A stretch of DNA of 64,000 nucleotides from assembly GCA_963728295.1 (NCBI GenBank), contig CAVSKB010000005.1, positions 186,001-250,000 of the forward strand, given 5' to 3'. Within the stretch, counting starts at the first letter, position 1. Each line of letters starts with the position of its first letter. Shown here piece by piece: positions 1-9,538 of this stretch. The notes beneath the pieces were generated by a model, which saw only the letters and a program-made list of their open reading frames with translations, made no database searches and was not told the DNA's origin. The position numbers were made by a program, and so were the translations under genes. Origin of the DNA: DATJKD01 sp963728295 (lineage in GTDB: Bacteria; Pseudomonadota; Gammaproteobacteria; Steroidobacterales; Steroidobacteraceae).

Positions 1-451
1 CGATCATCTGCATGTGCATGTGCGGCATGTGCTCGATCACCGCGGGGGTCTGCGCGCGCCAGGCGTTCTTGTGCTTGTTCTGCACCAGGCTGATCGATTC
101 GACGCCGCCCGCGACGACCACCGGCATGCGGTCCTGGACGATCTGCTTCGCCGCGGTCGCGACCGCCATCAGTCCCGAGGAGCACATGCGGTCGATCGTC
201 ATTCCGGCTACGGTCACCGGCAGCCCGGCCGCGGCGACCGTCAGCCTTGCGACGTTGTAACCCTGGTTGCCCTGCTGCGCCGCGCACCCGAGGATCAGGT
301 CCTCGACCTCGGCGCCGTCGACGCCTGCCCGTTCGAGCGCCTGGTTGACGCAGTGCGCCGCCAGCACGGGGGCGTCCGTGTCGTTGAAAGCGCCGCGATA
401 CGCCTTGCCGATCGGCGTGCGGGCGACGGAGACGATGACGGCTTCACGCAT
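1..451 (-). CDS. Thiolase (acetyl-CoA C-acyltransferase), 3' end outside window
   Basis: This is the N-terminal 150 residues of a thiolase; the C-terminal half lies beyond the left edge. It starts with MREAVIVSVARTPIGK, the usual thiolase N-terminus, and carries the nucleophile motif DRMCSSG with the acyl-accepting Cys at about residue 90. The family performs thiolytic cleavage of 3-ketoacyl-CoA or the reverse condensation. It is the last visible gene of a long minus-strand run that begins near 9,354, 85 bp behind an FAD oxidoreductase gene, so a role in the final beta-oxidation step of that pathway is likely. The C-terminal catalytic His and Cys cannot be checked here. Confidence 0.9.
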   Translation of the reverse strand, partial: MREAVIVSVARTPIGKAYRGAFNDTDAPVLAAHCVNQALERAGVDGAEVEDLILGCAAQQGNQGYNVARLTVAAAGLPVTVAGMTIDRMCSSGLMAVATAAKQIVQDRMPVVVAGGVESISLVQNKHKNAWRAQTPAVIEHMPHMHMQMI

Positions 452-536
452 GAATTGCAGACTCCTGAAACGGACTGCGTTGCACGACTGGATGAGTATG
501 CCAAGTCAAGCTGCGTGTCGCAGCCAGCAGCAGATC

Positions 537-2117
537 CTAATCGTGCGCGATGAGAGCCTTTGCCGCGGCGCGGCCCGGCCAGCCGCACACGGTGCCCATC
601 GGGTGTGCGCCGGCACCGGTGTGCCAAAGACCCGGAATCGGACTGCGATACCCCGCCAGGCTCGGGGTTGGTCGCCACGGACCGAGCTGTGCGACGCACA
701 TGTCGACGTGGAAAGCGTGCCCTCGGTATCCACCCGACATTGCCGCGATGTCCTCCGGGCTTCGCGCAGCACTGCCGATGACCTGCTGCGAAACACCCGG
801 CGCGACATGCTCGAAGGTCGTCATGACGGCGTCGACGATCGACTGCCGGCGTTGACTCCACGGTTGTACATCGCGCAGCTGCAACGGTACAGCCGGCACG
901 AACACGTACAGCCCCTCGCCCGTGCTGCCAGGCGGGACTAGGCTGCGATCGATGACGGACGGCACTGCAATCCAAACCGGCAGATCGGATGCGATCTCAC
1001 CGAGGCCGATCGAGGCGCAGGTGCGTCGCACGGCATCGAGATCGGTCGCGAACAGCATGCTGCTCGGCAGCAGTTCGCGACCGCGCTCTGCACCGGTGAC
1101 GAGCAACGGCTGCTCGCGCAGCGCGACGTCAACACGGAAGGCGGCAAAGTTGTTGCGTGACACGCCGAGCGCGTCGAGTTCGGCGCGCAGGCCGTCGCGC
1201 ACGAGTTCTTGCGGCACCAGACGATCAAAGAGAGTCTTCGGATCGAGCGCACCCACGACCTGCGCGGCACGGAATTCGACACCGGAGCTCGTCGTGACAC
1301 CGACGACTCGTCCCGACTCGTGCAACAGCGCGGTGACCGGGTCGGCGGTACGCAGCTCCCCGCCGCTGGCCTGGAGTTCGGCTACCAGCGCCGCGACCAG
1401 CGCGCCCATGCCGCCGACCGGACGACGCACGCCCCACTCGTGCTGCAACGCCATTACGCTCATGATCAGCCCGGCGGCCGGCTCGTCTATCGATACGACG
1501 CCGCCGATCGCGAAGCAGGCGAGCGCAGTGCGCAACTCACGCGACTCGAACCACTCCTCGATCAGCGGGCCGGGAGCGGACAGCAGGATACGAGTGGCAC
1601 GCGCCAAGTGGCGCCGCCGAAGCAGGGCCCGCCTTGCGACCTTCCATAGCGTCGCCACCGTCGGGCGGCGCGGATGACCCATCAGGTACGGCGTGACGGC
1701 GATCCAGACATCGCGCAGCACCTCCGTCAATTCCGCGTAACGCTCGGCGTCGCGCCGGGAGAAGGCCTCGATCTCGCGGCAGGTACGGCGATAGTCGCGC
1801 CAGAATGCGAGCGATGCGCCGTCCGGTGTCACGTAGCTGTAGAACGGGTCAGGGGCCACCCAGCGCAGTCCGTGCCGGGCCAGCCCGAGCTCGTCGACGA
1901 AGGACGGCGGAATGTTTCCAGTAGCCATGTCGAGTGCAGCGGGGCTGAAGCGGAAGCCTGGGGCCGCAGCAATAGTTTCCTCGGTCGTCGTGAAACCGCC
2001 TGGCAGCGATCGGGCCTCGATCACCAGCACGCGCCGGCCGGCGCGGGCCAGGTACGCGCCACAGGCCAGGCCGTTGTGGCCGGCACCAATAACGATGGTG
2101 TCGAAGCTGGCGGGCAT
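537..2117 (-). CDS. Phytoene-desaturase-like (CrtI family) FAD-dependent oxidoreductase
   Basis: This is a 526-residue flavoprotein. The N-terminus carries the Rossmann FAD-binding motif GAGHNGLACGAYLARAGRRV, followed by a Glu-terminated second strand (VLVIEARSLPGG), as in the CrtI/NAD(P)-FAD desaturase family. A C-terminal segment ending in GMGTVCGWPGR-type sequence (seen as HPMGTVCGWPG) matches the second FAD-contacting motif. The frame is intact and the length is typical. Such proteins desaturate or isomerise carotenoid- or steroid-like hydrophobic substrates; the substrate here is unknown. It lies 29 bp downstream of a P450 gene and upstream of a thiolase gene on the same strand, so it is probably co-transcribed. 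Confidence 0.85.
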   Translation of the reverse strand: MPASFDTIVIGAGHNGLACGAYLARAGRRVLVIEARSLPGGFTTTEETIAAAPGFRFSPAALDMATGNIPPSFVDELGLARHGLRWVAPDPFYSYVTPDGASLAFWRDYRRTCREIEAFSRRDAERYAELTEVLRDVWIAVTPYLMGHPRRPTVATLWKVARRALLRRRHLARATRILLSAPGPLIEEWFESRELRTALACFAIGGVVSIDEPAAGLIMSVMALQHEWGVRRPVGGMGALVAALVAELQASGGELRTADPVTALLHESGRVVGVTTSSGVEFRAAQVVGALDPKTLFDRLVPQELVRDGLRAELDALGVSRNNFAAFRVDVALREQPLLVTGAERGRELLPSSMLFATDLDAVRRTCASIGLGEIASDLPVWIAVPSVIDRSLVPPGSTGEGLYVFVPAVPLQLRDVQPWSQRRQSIVDAVMTTFEHVAPGVSQQVIGSAARSPEDIAAMSGGYRGHAFHVDMCVAQLGPWRPTPSLAGYRSPIPGLWHTGAGAHPMGTVCGWPGRAAAKALIAHD

Positions 2118-2146
2118 GAGCGGCGGTCAGGGCCCGCGCCGCAGCG

Positions 2147-3397
2147 CTACGCCGCTCGCCGCGGCAGGAGCTGCACGTTCAGCTGGTACAGACCGCGGAA
2201 GGCGACCTGGGGCATGAAGTGCAATCGGGCGTCCAGAATGCTCGCCCCCGCGAAGCGCTGGACCAGCGCACCGAAGAATTCGGCGACCTGCATCTTGGCC
2301 AACAAGTGACCGATGCAGTGGTGCAGGCCCGGGGCGAACACCATCGACGAATCGTTGTTGCGCGTCACGTCCATCGCTTCCGGGTTCGCGAAGGCGCGCG
2401 GGTCCCGGTTGGCTGCCGCAAGCATCAGGAACACGATGTCACCGCGGCGGATACTCCGCCCGTGCCAGTCGAAGTCCTGCGCGGCGATGCGCGGCTGCGA
2501 GGTCGACATAGCGATGTAGCGCATCAGCTCGAGACACACATCCAGCGTGCGGTCGGGGTTCTGGTACATGTACACCCAGACGTCCGGGTGGCGTGCCAGT
2601 GCCTCGAGCCCGAGTGTCATCGTGTTGCTGGTCGTGTCGTGTCCCGCGACGATCAGCACGTGCAGCCCGCCAAGCATTTCCTCCTCGGAGAGCCGCTCCC
2701 CGTCCTCCGCGGCCTCGACCAGCGCGGTCAGCAGGTCTGCGCGCGGCACGGTACGGCGCGCGGCGAGTTCGGGGATCAGCACCTCGTTCATTTCCGCCAT
2801 CGCGAGGTCGGCGCGGGCGAGCGCATCGCTGTCTGCGAATGGCACGCCGATTCCTTCCTGCAGGGCGTTCGACCAGCCGCGCAATCGCGGCACGTGCTCC
2901 TGGGGCAGGCCAAGCAGCTTGAGGATGACACTGCCGGGAAGTTGCCGAGCTACTTCCTCGTTGAATTCCACAGCCGGGCGCCGCTCGAGCTCGTCTAGCA
3001 GGGCCGCAACGCGCTCGCGAACGAACGGACGCACGCCCTCGACGACGCTGCGGTTGAAGGCCCTGAGCAGCAGCTTGCGCAGTCGCGTATGCACCGGCGG
3101 GTCGACGTCGATGATCCAGTGCGGCATGAAGCGCATCAGTGTCGGAAACAGCCGGGCGCGGTCGGAGTCCGGAATGCCGCCAAGTCCGATCTCGACCAGG
3201 CGTTTGGTCGACAATGGAAATCGCCCCGCCAACGCTTCCGCGACGTCGGCATGCCGCGTGACAATCCAGCAGCCGGAGCTCGCGCTCCAGTGCACGGGAT
3301 CGGACTTGCGCAGCGTCGACAGGTTGGCGATGAAGCTGTTGCCCAGCACCCCCGCCCTGGAGAAGTCGACGTCGAATTGTCCCTGGATATCAGGCAC
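2147..3397 (-). CDS. Cytochrome P450
   Basis: This is a soluble bacterial class I-type P450. The I-helix oxygen-activation motif AGHDTTSNT, an ExxR motif (ELMR) and the haem-binding loop FAPGLHHCIG with the axial Cys are all present. An upstream in-frame TTG at 3457 would give 436 residues, but that extension runs over two inverted repeats at 3411-3437. I therefore prefer the GTG at 3397 (416 residues); no strong ribosome-binding site decides the start. It needs separate ferredoxin and reductase partners, which are not visible here. It is followed by a CrtI-like oxidoreductase and preceded by two TetR genes, which suggests hydroxylation of a hydrophobic ring or isoprenoid substrate. Confidence 0.88.
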   Translation of the reverse strand: MPDIQGQFDVDFSRAGVLGNSFIANLSTLRKSDPVHWSASSGCWIVTRHADVAEALAGRFPLSTKRLVEIGLGGIPDSDRARLFPTLMRFMPHWIIDVDPPVHTRLRKLLLRAFNRSVVEGVRPFVRERVAALLDELERRPAVEFNEEVARQLPGSVILKLLGLPQEHVPRLRGWSNALQEGIGVPFADSDALARADLAMAEMNEVLIPELAARRTVPRADLLTALVEAAEDGERLSEEEMLGGLHVLIVAGHDTTSNTMTLGLEALARHPDVWVYMYQNPDRTLDVCLELMRYIAMSTSQPRIAAQDFDWHGRSIRRGDIVFLMLAAANRDPRAFANPEAMDVTRNNDSSMVFAPGLHHCIGHLLAKMQVAEFFGALVQRFAGASILDARLHFMPQVAFRGLYQLNVQLLPRRAA

Positions 3398-3410
3398 GTG
3401 GCAGCCGAGA

Positions 3411-3437
3411 GTAGCAAATGCTACGCTAAGTGTAGCG
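3411..3437. promoter_or_regulatory. Two adjacent inverted repeats upstream of the P450 gene
   Basis: GTAGC-AAAT-GCTAC (3411-3424) is followed directly by CGCTA-AGTG-TAGCG (3424-3437). The half sites (GTAGC/CGCTA) are those of the TAGCG-NN-CGCTA element found elsewhere in this block, but here they are arranged outward with longer spacers. The repeats lie between the P450 gene and two TetR genes, so autoregulatory TetR binding is a reasonable inference. Confidence 0.5.
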
Positions 3438-3482
3438 AGCTTACTATCTGCTAGCAAGGCAGCAGATCCTGTCGCTAAAACG

Positions 3483-4127
3483 CTAGCCGGCGCGGGTTTC
3501 TTCGAGCGGGGAGACCTTCGCCCAGTCGATCGCGGGCAGGATCAGCTGCAGGATCATGCGCGCCATCGACGCGGACTGTCTCCAGCGGGTCCCGCTGATG
3601 CTCATCGTCCGGCCGATCGGGCTCAGCTGCGCGTATCCGAATGCCACGGCGTAGATGGAGAACGCGACGCGGTCGACATCCTGCGCATCGGTCAGCTCGC
3701 GGCAGATGTCGCGCACCGCACGATACTGGGGTGCGAAGAAGTTGCGGGTCAGGTGCTGCAGACCCTTCTCGTCCTGGTCGAGTATCTCGCGCATCACGAG
3801 CTTGGAAATGCAAGGATCGGTCAGCAGGTCTTGATAGATCTCGGTCACGAACCTCAGCAGACGAGTTTCGGCGGAGCCGCCCTGCCGAACCTGATTGACG
3901 TACTTGGTGCCGGCCCGTTCCAGCACGGAGCCGCAGGCAGCCAGGTACAGCTCCCGCTTGCTCGGAAAGCGCCGGTACATGGTCGAAAAGGTCACGCGTG
4001 CCTTGTGCGCAATCTCGCGAGTGGTCACGCTGCCATAGCCGCGGTCTGCGAACATGCGGGTCGCGACTTCAAGGATGCGGTCCGCCACGGCCTCCCCCGA
4101 ATCCGTGGCCGCTCTCTTTTTTCTCAT
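3483..4127 (-). CDS. TetR/AcrR family transcriptional regulator (intact copy)
   Basis: This is a 214-residue TetR regulator. The N-terminal helix-turn-helix is clear: FADRGYGSVTTREIAHKARV followed by STMYRRFPSKRELY. The remainder is the variable helical ligand-binding and dimerisation domain. It is a close paralogue of the gene immediately upstream (4133-4820); both share MREI(L/I)(D/E)(Q/R)DEKGL and LTRNFF/LTRNHF stretches. Only 5 bp separate the two. The position inside a catabolic operon and next to inverted repeats suggests it controls this block in response to a pathway intermediate, probably an acyl-CoA. That ligand is inference. Confidence 0.9.
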   Translation of the reverse strand: MRKKRAATDSGEAVADRILEVATRMFADRGYGSVTTREIAHKARVTFSTMYRRFPSKRELYLAACGSVLERAGTKYVNQVRQGGSAETRLLRFVTEIYQDLLTDPCISKLVMREILDQDEKGLQHLTRNFFAPQYRAVRDICRELTDAQDVDRVAFSIYAVAFGYAQLSPIGRTMSISGTRWRQSASMARMILQLILPAIDWAKVSPLEETRAG

Positions 4128-4132
4128 GCTGG

Positions 4133-4820
4133 TCAGTCTACAGGAGGTTCCGCCGATGCCGCCAAGACCCTGACGCGCGCCCATTTGATGTCCGGCAGCA
4201 CCTGCGACAGCACGACCCGGGCCATCGCCTGCGGCTCGCTCCAGCGCAAGTCCCCGATGCCGGCGGAGCGCCACCGCACTCAGCTGCAGGTAGCCGAAGC
4301 CGGTTGCGTAGATCGAAAAGGCCCGCTGCTCCGCTCCGCCGGCCACACCCAGCTTGCGGCAGATGCCGGTCAGCGCGAAGAAGTGGTCCATGAAGTGGTT
4401 GCGCGTCAGCTGATCCAGACCCTTCTCGTCGCGCTCGATGATCTCGCGCATCACTATCTTGGCGAAGCAGGCATCGTTGAGCCAATGCCCGTACAGGTGC
4501 GTCACGAACGTGAGGATCTTGCGGTCGGTGGACCAGGCGCCCGCAATTGGGCGCTGTAAATGCTGCCGAAGGTCCGCAGCACGTCGCTGCAGGCCGCCAG
4601 GTACAGCGAGCGCTTGTCGCCGAAGTAGCGGTAGATGCTCGGCATCGTGGACTCGCGCCCGGTGCGCGATCTGGCGCGTCGTGACCGCCGCGTAACCGCG
4701 ATCGGCGAACATCAGCGATGCGACCTGCAAGATGCGACGCCGCGTCTCCGCGCCGTCCCGTCCGCGGCGACGCCGCTGGCGCGGTCGAGCAGCGGCAGCC
4801 GGCGCGCGCGCTCCCACCAT
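4133..4820 (-). pseudogene. TetR/AcrR family regulator, frameshifted tandem paralogue
   Basis: The N-terminus reads ASLMFADRGYAAVTTRQIAH, a normal TetR recognition region, then the frame slips near 4,640 (the expected IYRYFGDKRSLYLAA is found in another frame). It returns to frame before LTFVTHLYGHWLNDACFAKI and slips again near 4,270, ending as SAEPPVD and a stop at 4133. With the slips corrected it is a full-length (about 225-residue) paralogue of the intact regulator downstream. If the indels are sequencing errors, both regulators are functional; if real, only the downstream copy is. It starts 1 bp after the stop of the kinase gene, implying co-transcription with it. Confidence 0.8.
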
Positions 4821-4821
4821 G

Positions 4822-6349
4822 CTAGACGGGCTTGGAGAGCCCGCGGCCGGCGTCGTGCTCGCGGATGCTGTCCAGGCACATATGCAGCGTGCGCGGCAGG
4901 TATTCCTGATCGATCTGCAGCGAGATGACGTCGGAATTGTCGCCGACCTGTGTGCCGGTGGCGATCTTGTTCGCGAGTATCACGGTGCGCATGTGCACGT
5001 AACAGGTGTAGTACGCGATGCGCGCTGCGTCGACCGGGACGCCGCCGTATGCGCGGTAGTGCGCCAACCACTCCTCCCAGTTCATGCGTGCGGCGATGTG
5101 CGGCTTGATGTAGGCGATGCCCTCGCCCGGATCACCGAAATGCGCACCCTCCCAGTCGAATACGGCGGTCAACGTGTCGCCGTCCCAGAGACAGTTGTGG
5201 GGCGTGAAAACGCTGTGCACCAGCGATGGTGGCCGATCATTGGGCGCAGGTTGCTGCGCCGCCAAGTGAACAGGAAGACCGCCGCCGGTGACGGCTGCCG
5301 TCGGAACGCGAGCCAGGCCTCGTGCCACTCCTCGAGGTCGCGCCCGGATGTTTCCCTCGCGGTCTCGCCTCGGAGGCTCTCGCGTACATGACGCTCGATG
5401 AGCTCGCTGAAGTCATCGAGCGGCAGTGCATGCAGCCGGCCGAGCTGTTCCGCCATGCCGAGCAGCACGCCGCGCGGAATCGGTGAACCGGTGTGTACAA
5501 GTCGGCGTTCTTCGAGCCATATGCGCGGCGCATGACGTAGAACTCGCCGGCCACGTTCGGCAGGCCGCGCGTGAGCCACAGCGCCTCCGGCAGCAGGTAA
5601 CTGCTGCGGTGCAACGCCCGAACGAGGTCGAACTCGCGGTGCAGCTCGAAGCAGTTGATGCGTACGAAGGGTTCGCCCTTGGTCTTGCGGACGACCATCT
5701 CCTCGCCCTTGCGGCTGTCGGAGTCCAGCAGAAACTCGTAAGTCTCGTGGACCATGCCTGCCGGCATGAGCCGGAACCCGCGTACCGTCACGCTCCGCTC
5801 GTCGGGAAGCTGCGCCTGCAGGAACGCCTGCAGCCTTTCCGCGGTGAGCGGCGGCGCGGCCGCAGCGGTGCGCGCGGTGCGTGTGAGAGGCCGCAGCTGC
5901 GCCTGCTCGAAGTCGTTTTCCCAGGCGGCGGCGCGGCCGATCATCGCCAGCTCCGCGGCGGGCGGCGCGCTGCCGTCGGCGGGGACCAGCATCCGCGCCA
6001 GCTCCTCGAGCAGCGAGACAATCTCCCCAGACAGCTCGAGGCGCGCCGACCCCGGCGCCAGCTCCTGTACGCGCCGCTCGACATCGACCAGCCGCGCGGC
6101 CACAGCGGTCGGGACGGCACGACCGGCGCTACGGGCAGACGACTCGAGCTCGCGCGCCAGCGTCACACCCACGGACAGCAGTGAACCCAGCGTCGCCGGG
6201 GTTACGGTCTCGCGCTTTATCAGCTCGTCCAGACCGGCACACGCGACCGCAAGCGAACGGCGCGTGCCATCGGTGGTCAATTCCGGGGCCACCACGTCCT
6301 GAAGCGAATCGCGGATGATCTCCAGGAAGCGAGCGGTCGAGATCTTCAT
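4822..6349 (-). CDS. APH-type phosphotransferase with N-terminal helical domain (cassette 1)
   Basis: The reading frame opens with MKISTARFLEIIRDSLQDVV. About 180 helical residues of unknown function precede an aminoglycoside-phosphotransferase/choline-kinase fold (from about VTVRGFRLMPAGMVHETYEF). Frameshifts occur near 5,495 and 5,240. The catalytic loop reads LVHSVFTPHNCLW where the family has HGDxxxxN, so the catalytic Asp appears to be Val; the later metal-binding FDWEG is present. This may be a catalytically altered copy or a local sequence error. The ACAD10/11 kinase domains are the best-known relatives that act on hydroxyacyl-CoA. It is translationally linked to TetR downstream (1 bp) and to the RDHSRG gene upstream (20 bp). 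Confidence 0.82.
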
Positions 6350-6369
6350 CGTCGCACCTTGGCTGTAGG

Positions 6370-7432
6370 TCAGCGAAAGTTTGCGAGCCAGGCTGGGTCT
6401 GTCGCATTGAAGCGTGAGTTCCCGCGCTCGATGTGCCCGCACCCCTCCTCGCCATCCCAGCGCCAGATCACTTTCTGCTGGTTGACCCAGGTCATGTTCT
6501 TGGACCCGGCTGCCGGTCGGAACGCTCCAGTAGTGGTCCGCCGGCATGGTGAGCGCAAGCGGCACGGAGCCGCGCAGCTCCAAGGCTTCGACCTCGAACT
6601 CGCCCAGCGTCCGGCTGCGGAATCGCATCGTGAACGGCGCGAACAGTTGCCCGGGTGAGTCGAGCCAGCCGCCAGTATCCGGTGCCAGCTCGAGGTCGTG
6701 CAGCCTGCCATCGACGACGGCGGCCAGACGTCCGGTGGCGACGCCATCGAAGCCATGCGTCTTCAGGGTGAAGATGTGGAAGCTGCGGCCGCCCGGGAAT
6801 ATGCCGTTGCCCCAGATGTGCCCCTTGTAGCGCGTGAAGTTGCGGATACCGCGCGAATGATCGCGCGTCGCCGGCACATTGCGCAGTTGGTAGGATTCGC
6901 CCCCGTTGTACGCGATCGTGCCGCTCACGCGGCCGTGCTGTTCGATATGCCCTTCCGGGGAATTGAAGTTGGCGGACGCATTCTCCGTCTCGCGATGCAG
7001 ACCGGTCGCATGCATGTCCCAGATCGGCTGCTCGCTTTCGAACACCAGCTCGAATCGCAGTGGCGAGTTCTGGCCGATTCAGTAGCCACCGGTATTGAGA
7101 TCGGTCTGAGTGCGCTCCTCGATCGGGCCGTCGAATGTGTAGCGCAGCCTGCGTCCGGGCTCGAGCACCTCGAGGCGGAATACGCCCGAGTCGGCGATGC
7201 GCGGGTCAGCGCTGTGGCCGTAGTTGCGACTGACCAGCACGCGGTCATTTGGCAGCGCGATGTACGACATGTTGCGCCAGATACGCGGCTGCAGGACCCA
7301 CCGTCCCATCGACAACAGGCTGCCGACGTCGGCATCGCGGTCGTAGTAGGTGAGTACGTAGTTCTCGCCCCAGAGCGGCCGGTCGGGCAAGGTCTCGACC
7401 GGATATTCGTCATCGACGATCGAATGCGGCAT
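6370..7432 (-). CDS. RDHSRG-motif lipocalin-like protein, CrtC/AttH-type (cassette 1)
   Basis: The first frame (MPHSIVDDEYPVETLPDRPL) runs to a stop at 7079. The protein continues in another frame through HIEQHGRVSGTIAYNGG, TRDHSRGIRN and GHIWGNGIFPGGRSF, and a third frame supplies the end (NMTWVNQQKVIWRWDGE, then a stop at 6370). The corrected length is about 350 residues. The beta-rich sequence with a central RDHSRG motif resembles AttH and carotenoid hydratase CrtC proteins, whose DHxW motif lies in the barrel; it may be what Pfam now calls DUF7064/DUF7065 (not checked). No signal peptide is seen. A hydratase or ligand-binding role is inference. It lies 19 bp downstream of an SDR gene. Confidence 0.7.
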
Positions 7433-7451
7433 TGTGAACGGCTCTCCTCTG

Positions 7452-8328
7452 TCAGCGGGCGCGAGCGGCTGCCACGGGCTGGATGCGGGTTCCGACGCCG
7501 CCGGGCTGCTGCGCGAGCAAGTCGTAGAAGCGCTGGGGCGATAAGATTACCGATCGTCGCGGACATGTCGCCGTTCATCGCGATGTTGGCACCGGTCACG
7601 TAGGACGAAGCGCGCGAGGCCAGGAACAGGATCGGCCCGATGAGTTCCTCGGTGCGCGCGATGCGCCGCAGGGCGATGTGCTCCTTGGCGAAGTCGACGC
7701 CGGCCGGATCGCTCAGGAAGTGTTCGCTCATCTCGCTCGGGAAGAAACCAAGTACGAGCGTATTAACGCGCACGCCGCGGTCGCCCCAACTGGCAGCCAG
7801 CGTCTGGGTCATGTTGGCGATGCCGGCCTTGGACGCCCCGTACAGTGGCGTCTGGTCGGGCCAGCCGCCCGATCCGCCGGCCGAGCCGATGTTGATGATC
7901 GAGCCGCCGCCGTCGCGCAGCATGCGCACGCCGGCATGCTTGCAGCCGTACCAGGCGCCCAGCAGGTTCACGGTAACGTTTTCGATCGCAAGCTCGTCCG
8001 ACAGCCGCTCGGGCATGACGCCCGGGCCAGCGTGTCGACCTGCGTTGTTGACCATGACGTCGATTCGACCGTGCTGCCGGCAGGCGGTATCCACCAGCGC
8101 CTCGACTTCCTCGGAGGAGGTCACGTCGCAGCGCACCGCCGTGGCGACGCCGCCATCGGAGCGGATGCCACGCGCGACGTGCTCGAGCTTGTCGGCACGA
8201 CGCGCCCCGATGACCACGCTCGCACCCGCTGCCGCGAGCGCGCGCGCGATCGTCACGCCGCAACCGGACGACGCGCCAGTGACGACCGCGGAGGCACCCT
8301 TGAGATCGAACAGGTCCACGTCCAGCAT
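7452..8328 (-). CDS. Short-chain dehydrogenase/reductase (SDR)
   Basis: This is a classical SDR beginning MLDVDLFDLKGASAVVTGAS. The cofactor motif TGASSGCG, the structural NNAG (MVNNAGRHAGPG) and the catalytic Ser and YxxxK (LYGASKAGIANMTQ) are all visible. Near 7,540 the frame slips: one frame continues into arginine-rich nonsense, while the other ends plausibly as YDLLAQQPGGVGTRIQPVAA and a stop at 7452. Corrected length is about 290 residues. The family interconverts alcohols and ketones with NAD(P)H. It sits between two RDHSRG genes in a tight minus-strand series, so it probably acts on the same substrate as they do. Confidence 0.85.
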
Positions 8329-8365
8329 TTCAGTTCCCCCTGATCGCGACGCTGCACGGCGCCGC

Positions 8366-9354
8366 CTAGCGAATACGCAGCGTGCGCTCCGTGTGCCCGA
8401 ATCCCGTGGCACCATCGAGGCCGAAGCGCGTCGACTCCTGATAGGTCAGGTGCGACGCCAGCCCGCGTGCAACTCCTGTGAAGAGCTCGTTCGGTGGTCC
8501 GAACGACTGCGGCACACCGAGCTCCGGCTGGCCGGTCAGTCGCCAACGACCGAAGTCCCCGCCGAGCTCGAGCAGGCACCGAAGGGCCGGCCGGCGTCGG
8601 ACTCGCTGCGGAACAGGGGCGCCGAGAGCACCTCGGCCTCGTGCATGCGTCCGCCCTCGTAGACGAACGCCTCGGAGAGGTTGCGTTCCGGCGCATCGAC
8701 GGTGCGAAACAGGAACATGCCGAAGGCCCGGCCGTCCGGGAAGCTGCCGTGGATCCACGCGTGCTGGTCCATGCGGCTGAGCTCGCGCGGGCCTCGCGAA
8801 TGGTCGCGGTACGATCTCGCCCGTACCTGCATCGACTGGCCGCCGCGGCGCAGCGTACCGGTACATGTCCCGGCCTGCTCGTAGTGCGCCGTACACCAGA
8901 TCTGGTTGGCCGACTTCGCGCCGATGTTCCAGATCGGTGAGGTCGCGGTGAACGTCAGGTCGAATTCGAGCAGCTTGTCATGTCCGTCTGCGAGCGGCCC
9001 GCGAAGCAGTTCTGCGGCACCCACCTGTCGCACGACACCGAAGTGCCTCACACGCCACGCCTTGAAGGGCTCGAGGCACGTCAGGCTGAGGGCCGCCGCT
9101 CCCGCGTCGGCATCTGCAGGCACGCGACCGTAGGTCTTGCGCACTAGGTGCACATCGTCGCGCAATGTGACGTAAACCTGCTCGCGCCACAGGCGCGGAT
9201 CCTGCGAAGATCGCCCGACGTGCAGCCAGAATCCGATGCCCGCGTCCGGGTCGTAGCCGTCGAAGCAGTAGTTCTCGCTCCACAGCCGCACGTCCGGTAG
9301 CGTGCCGATCGGCATCTCGTCCTCGACCGCCAGACCGTGCGACATGGTTTCCAT
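8366..9354 (-). CDS. RDHSRG-motif lipocalin-like protein (cassette 2)
   Basis: It opens METMSHGLAVEDEMPIGTLP and resembles the cassette-1 protein (compare SENYCFDGYDPDAGIGFWLH with GENYVLTYYDRDADVGSLLS). The conserved motif appears as SYRDHSRGPRELSR, followed by HAWIHGSFPDGRAFGM. A frameshift near 8,580 moves the C-terminus (GRWRLTGQPELGVP through GFGHTERTLRIR) into another frame. Corrected length is about 330 residues. It is the first gene of the minus-strand series that runs towards position 1, and it diverges from the cassette-2 kinase gene. The 184-bp intergenic region carries two copies of the TAGCG-NN-CGCTA-type element. Confidence 0.72.
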
Positions 9355-9439
9355 GAAAGGATCTCCGGGGATGAGTGTGCAACACGGTTGCGACGCGTTG
9401 CTCGCTGGCAGGTATTTCCGGCGGGTCCACCTGCCTGCG

Positions 9440-9451
9440 GAGCGCTCGTTA
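9440..9451. promoter_or_regulatory. TAGCG-NN-CGCTA-like operator, copy A (degenerate)
   Basis: GAGCGCTCGTTA differs at two positions from the perfect TAGCGCTCGCTA at 16176 and 23118, and its right flank (CGGT) matches the 23118 site. It sits in the divergent promoter region between the RDHSRG gene ending its 5' side at 9354 and the kinase gene starting at 9539. Confidence 0.45.
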
Positions 9452-9478
9452 CGGTACCATAGTGAATTAGTTGTTAGC

Positions 9479-9490
9479 TAGCGTTCGTTA
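9479..9490. promoter_or_regulatory. TAGCG-NN-CGCTA-like operator, copy B
   Basis: TAGCGTTCGTTA is one mismatch from a perfect inverted repeat, preceded by TTAGC. It lies 48 bp upstream of the kinase start at 9539 and about 125 bp from the divergent RDHSRG start, a position suited to control both. The binding protein is unknown; the local TetR proteins are candidates. Confidence 0.5.
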
Positions 9491-9538
9491 ATATGGCGAA
9501 CCGTCGCGGCAGGGCGGCGACCAGCAGGGGATAAGCGC

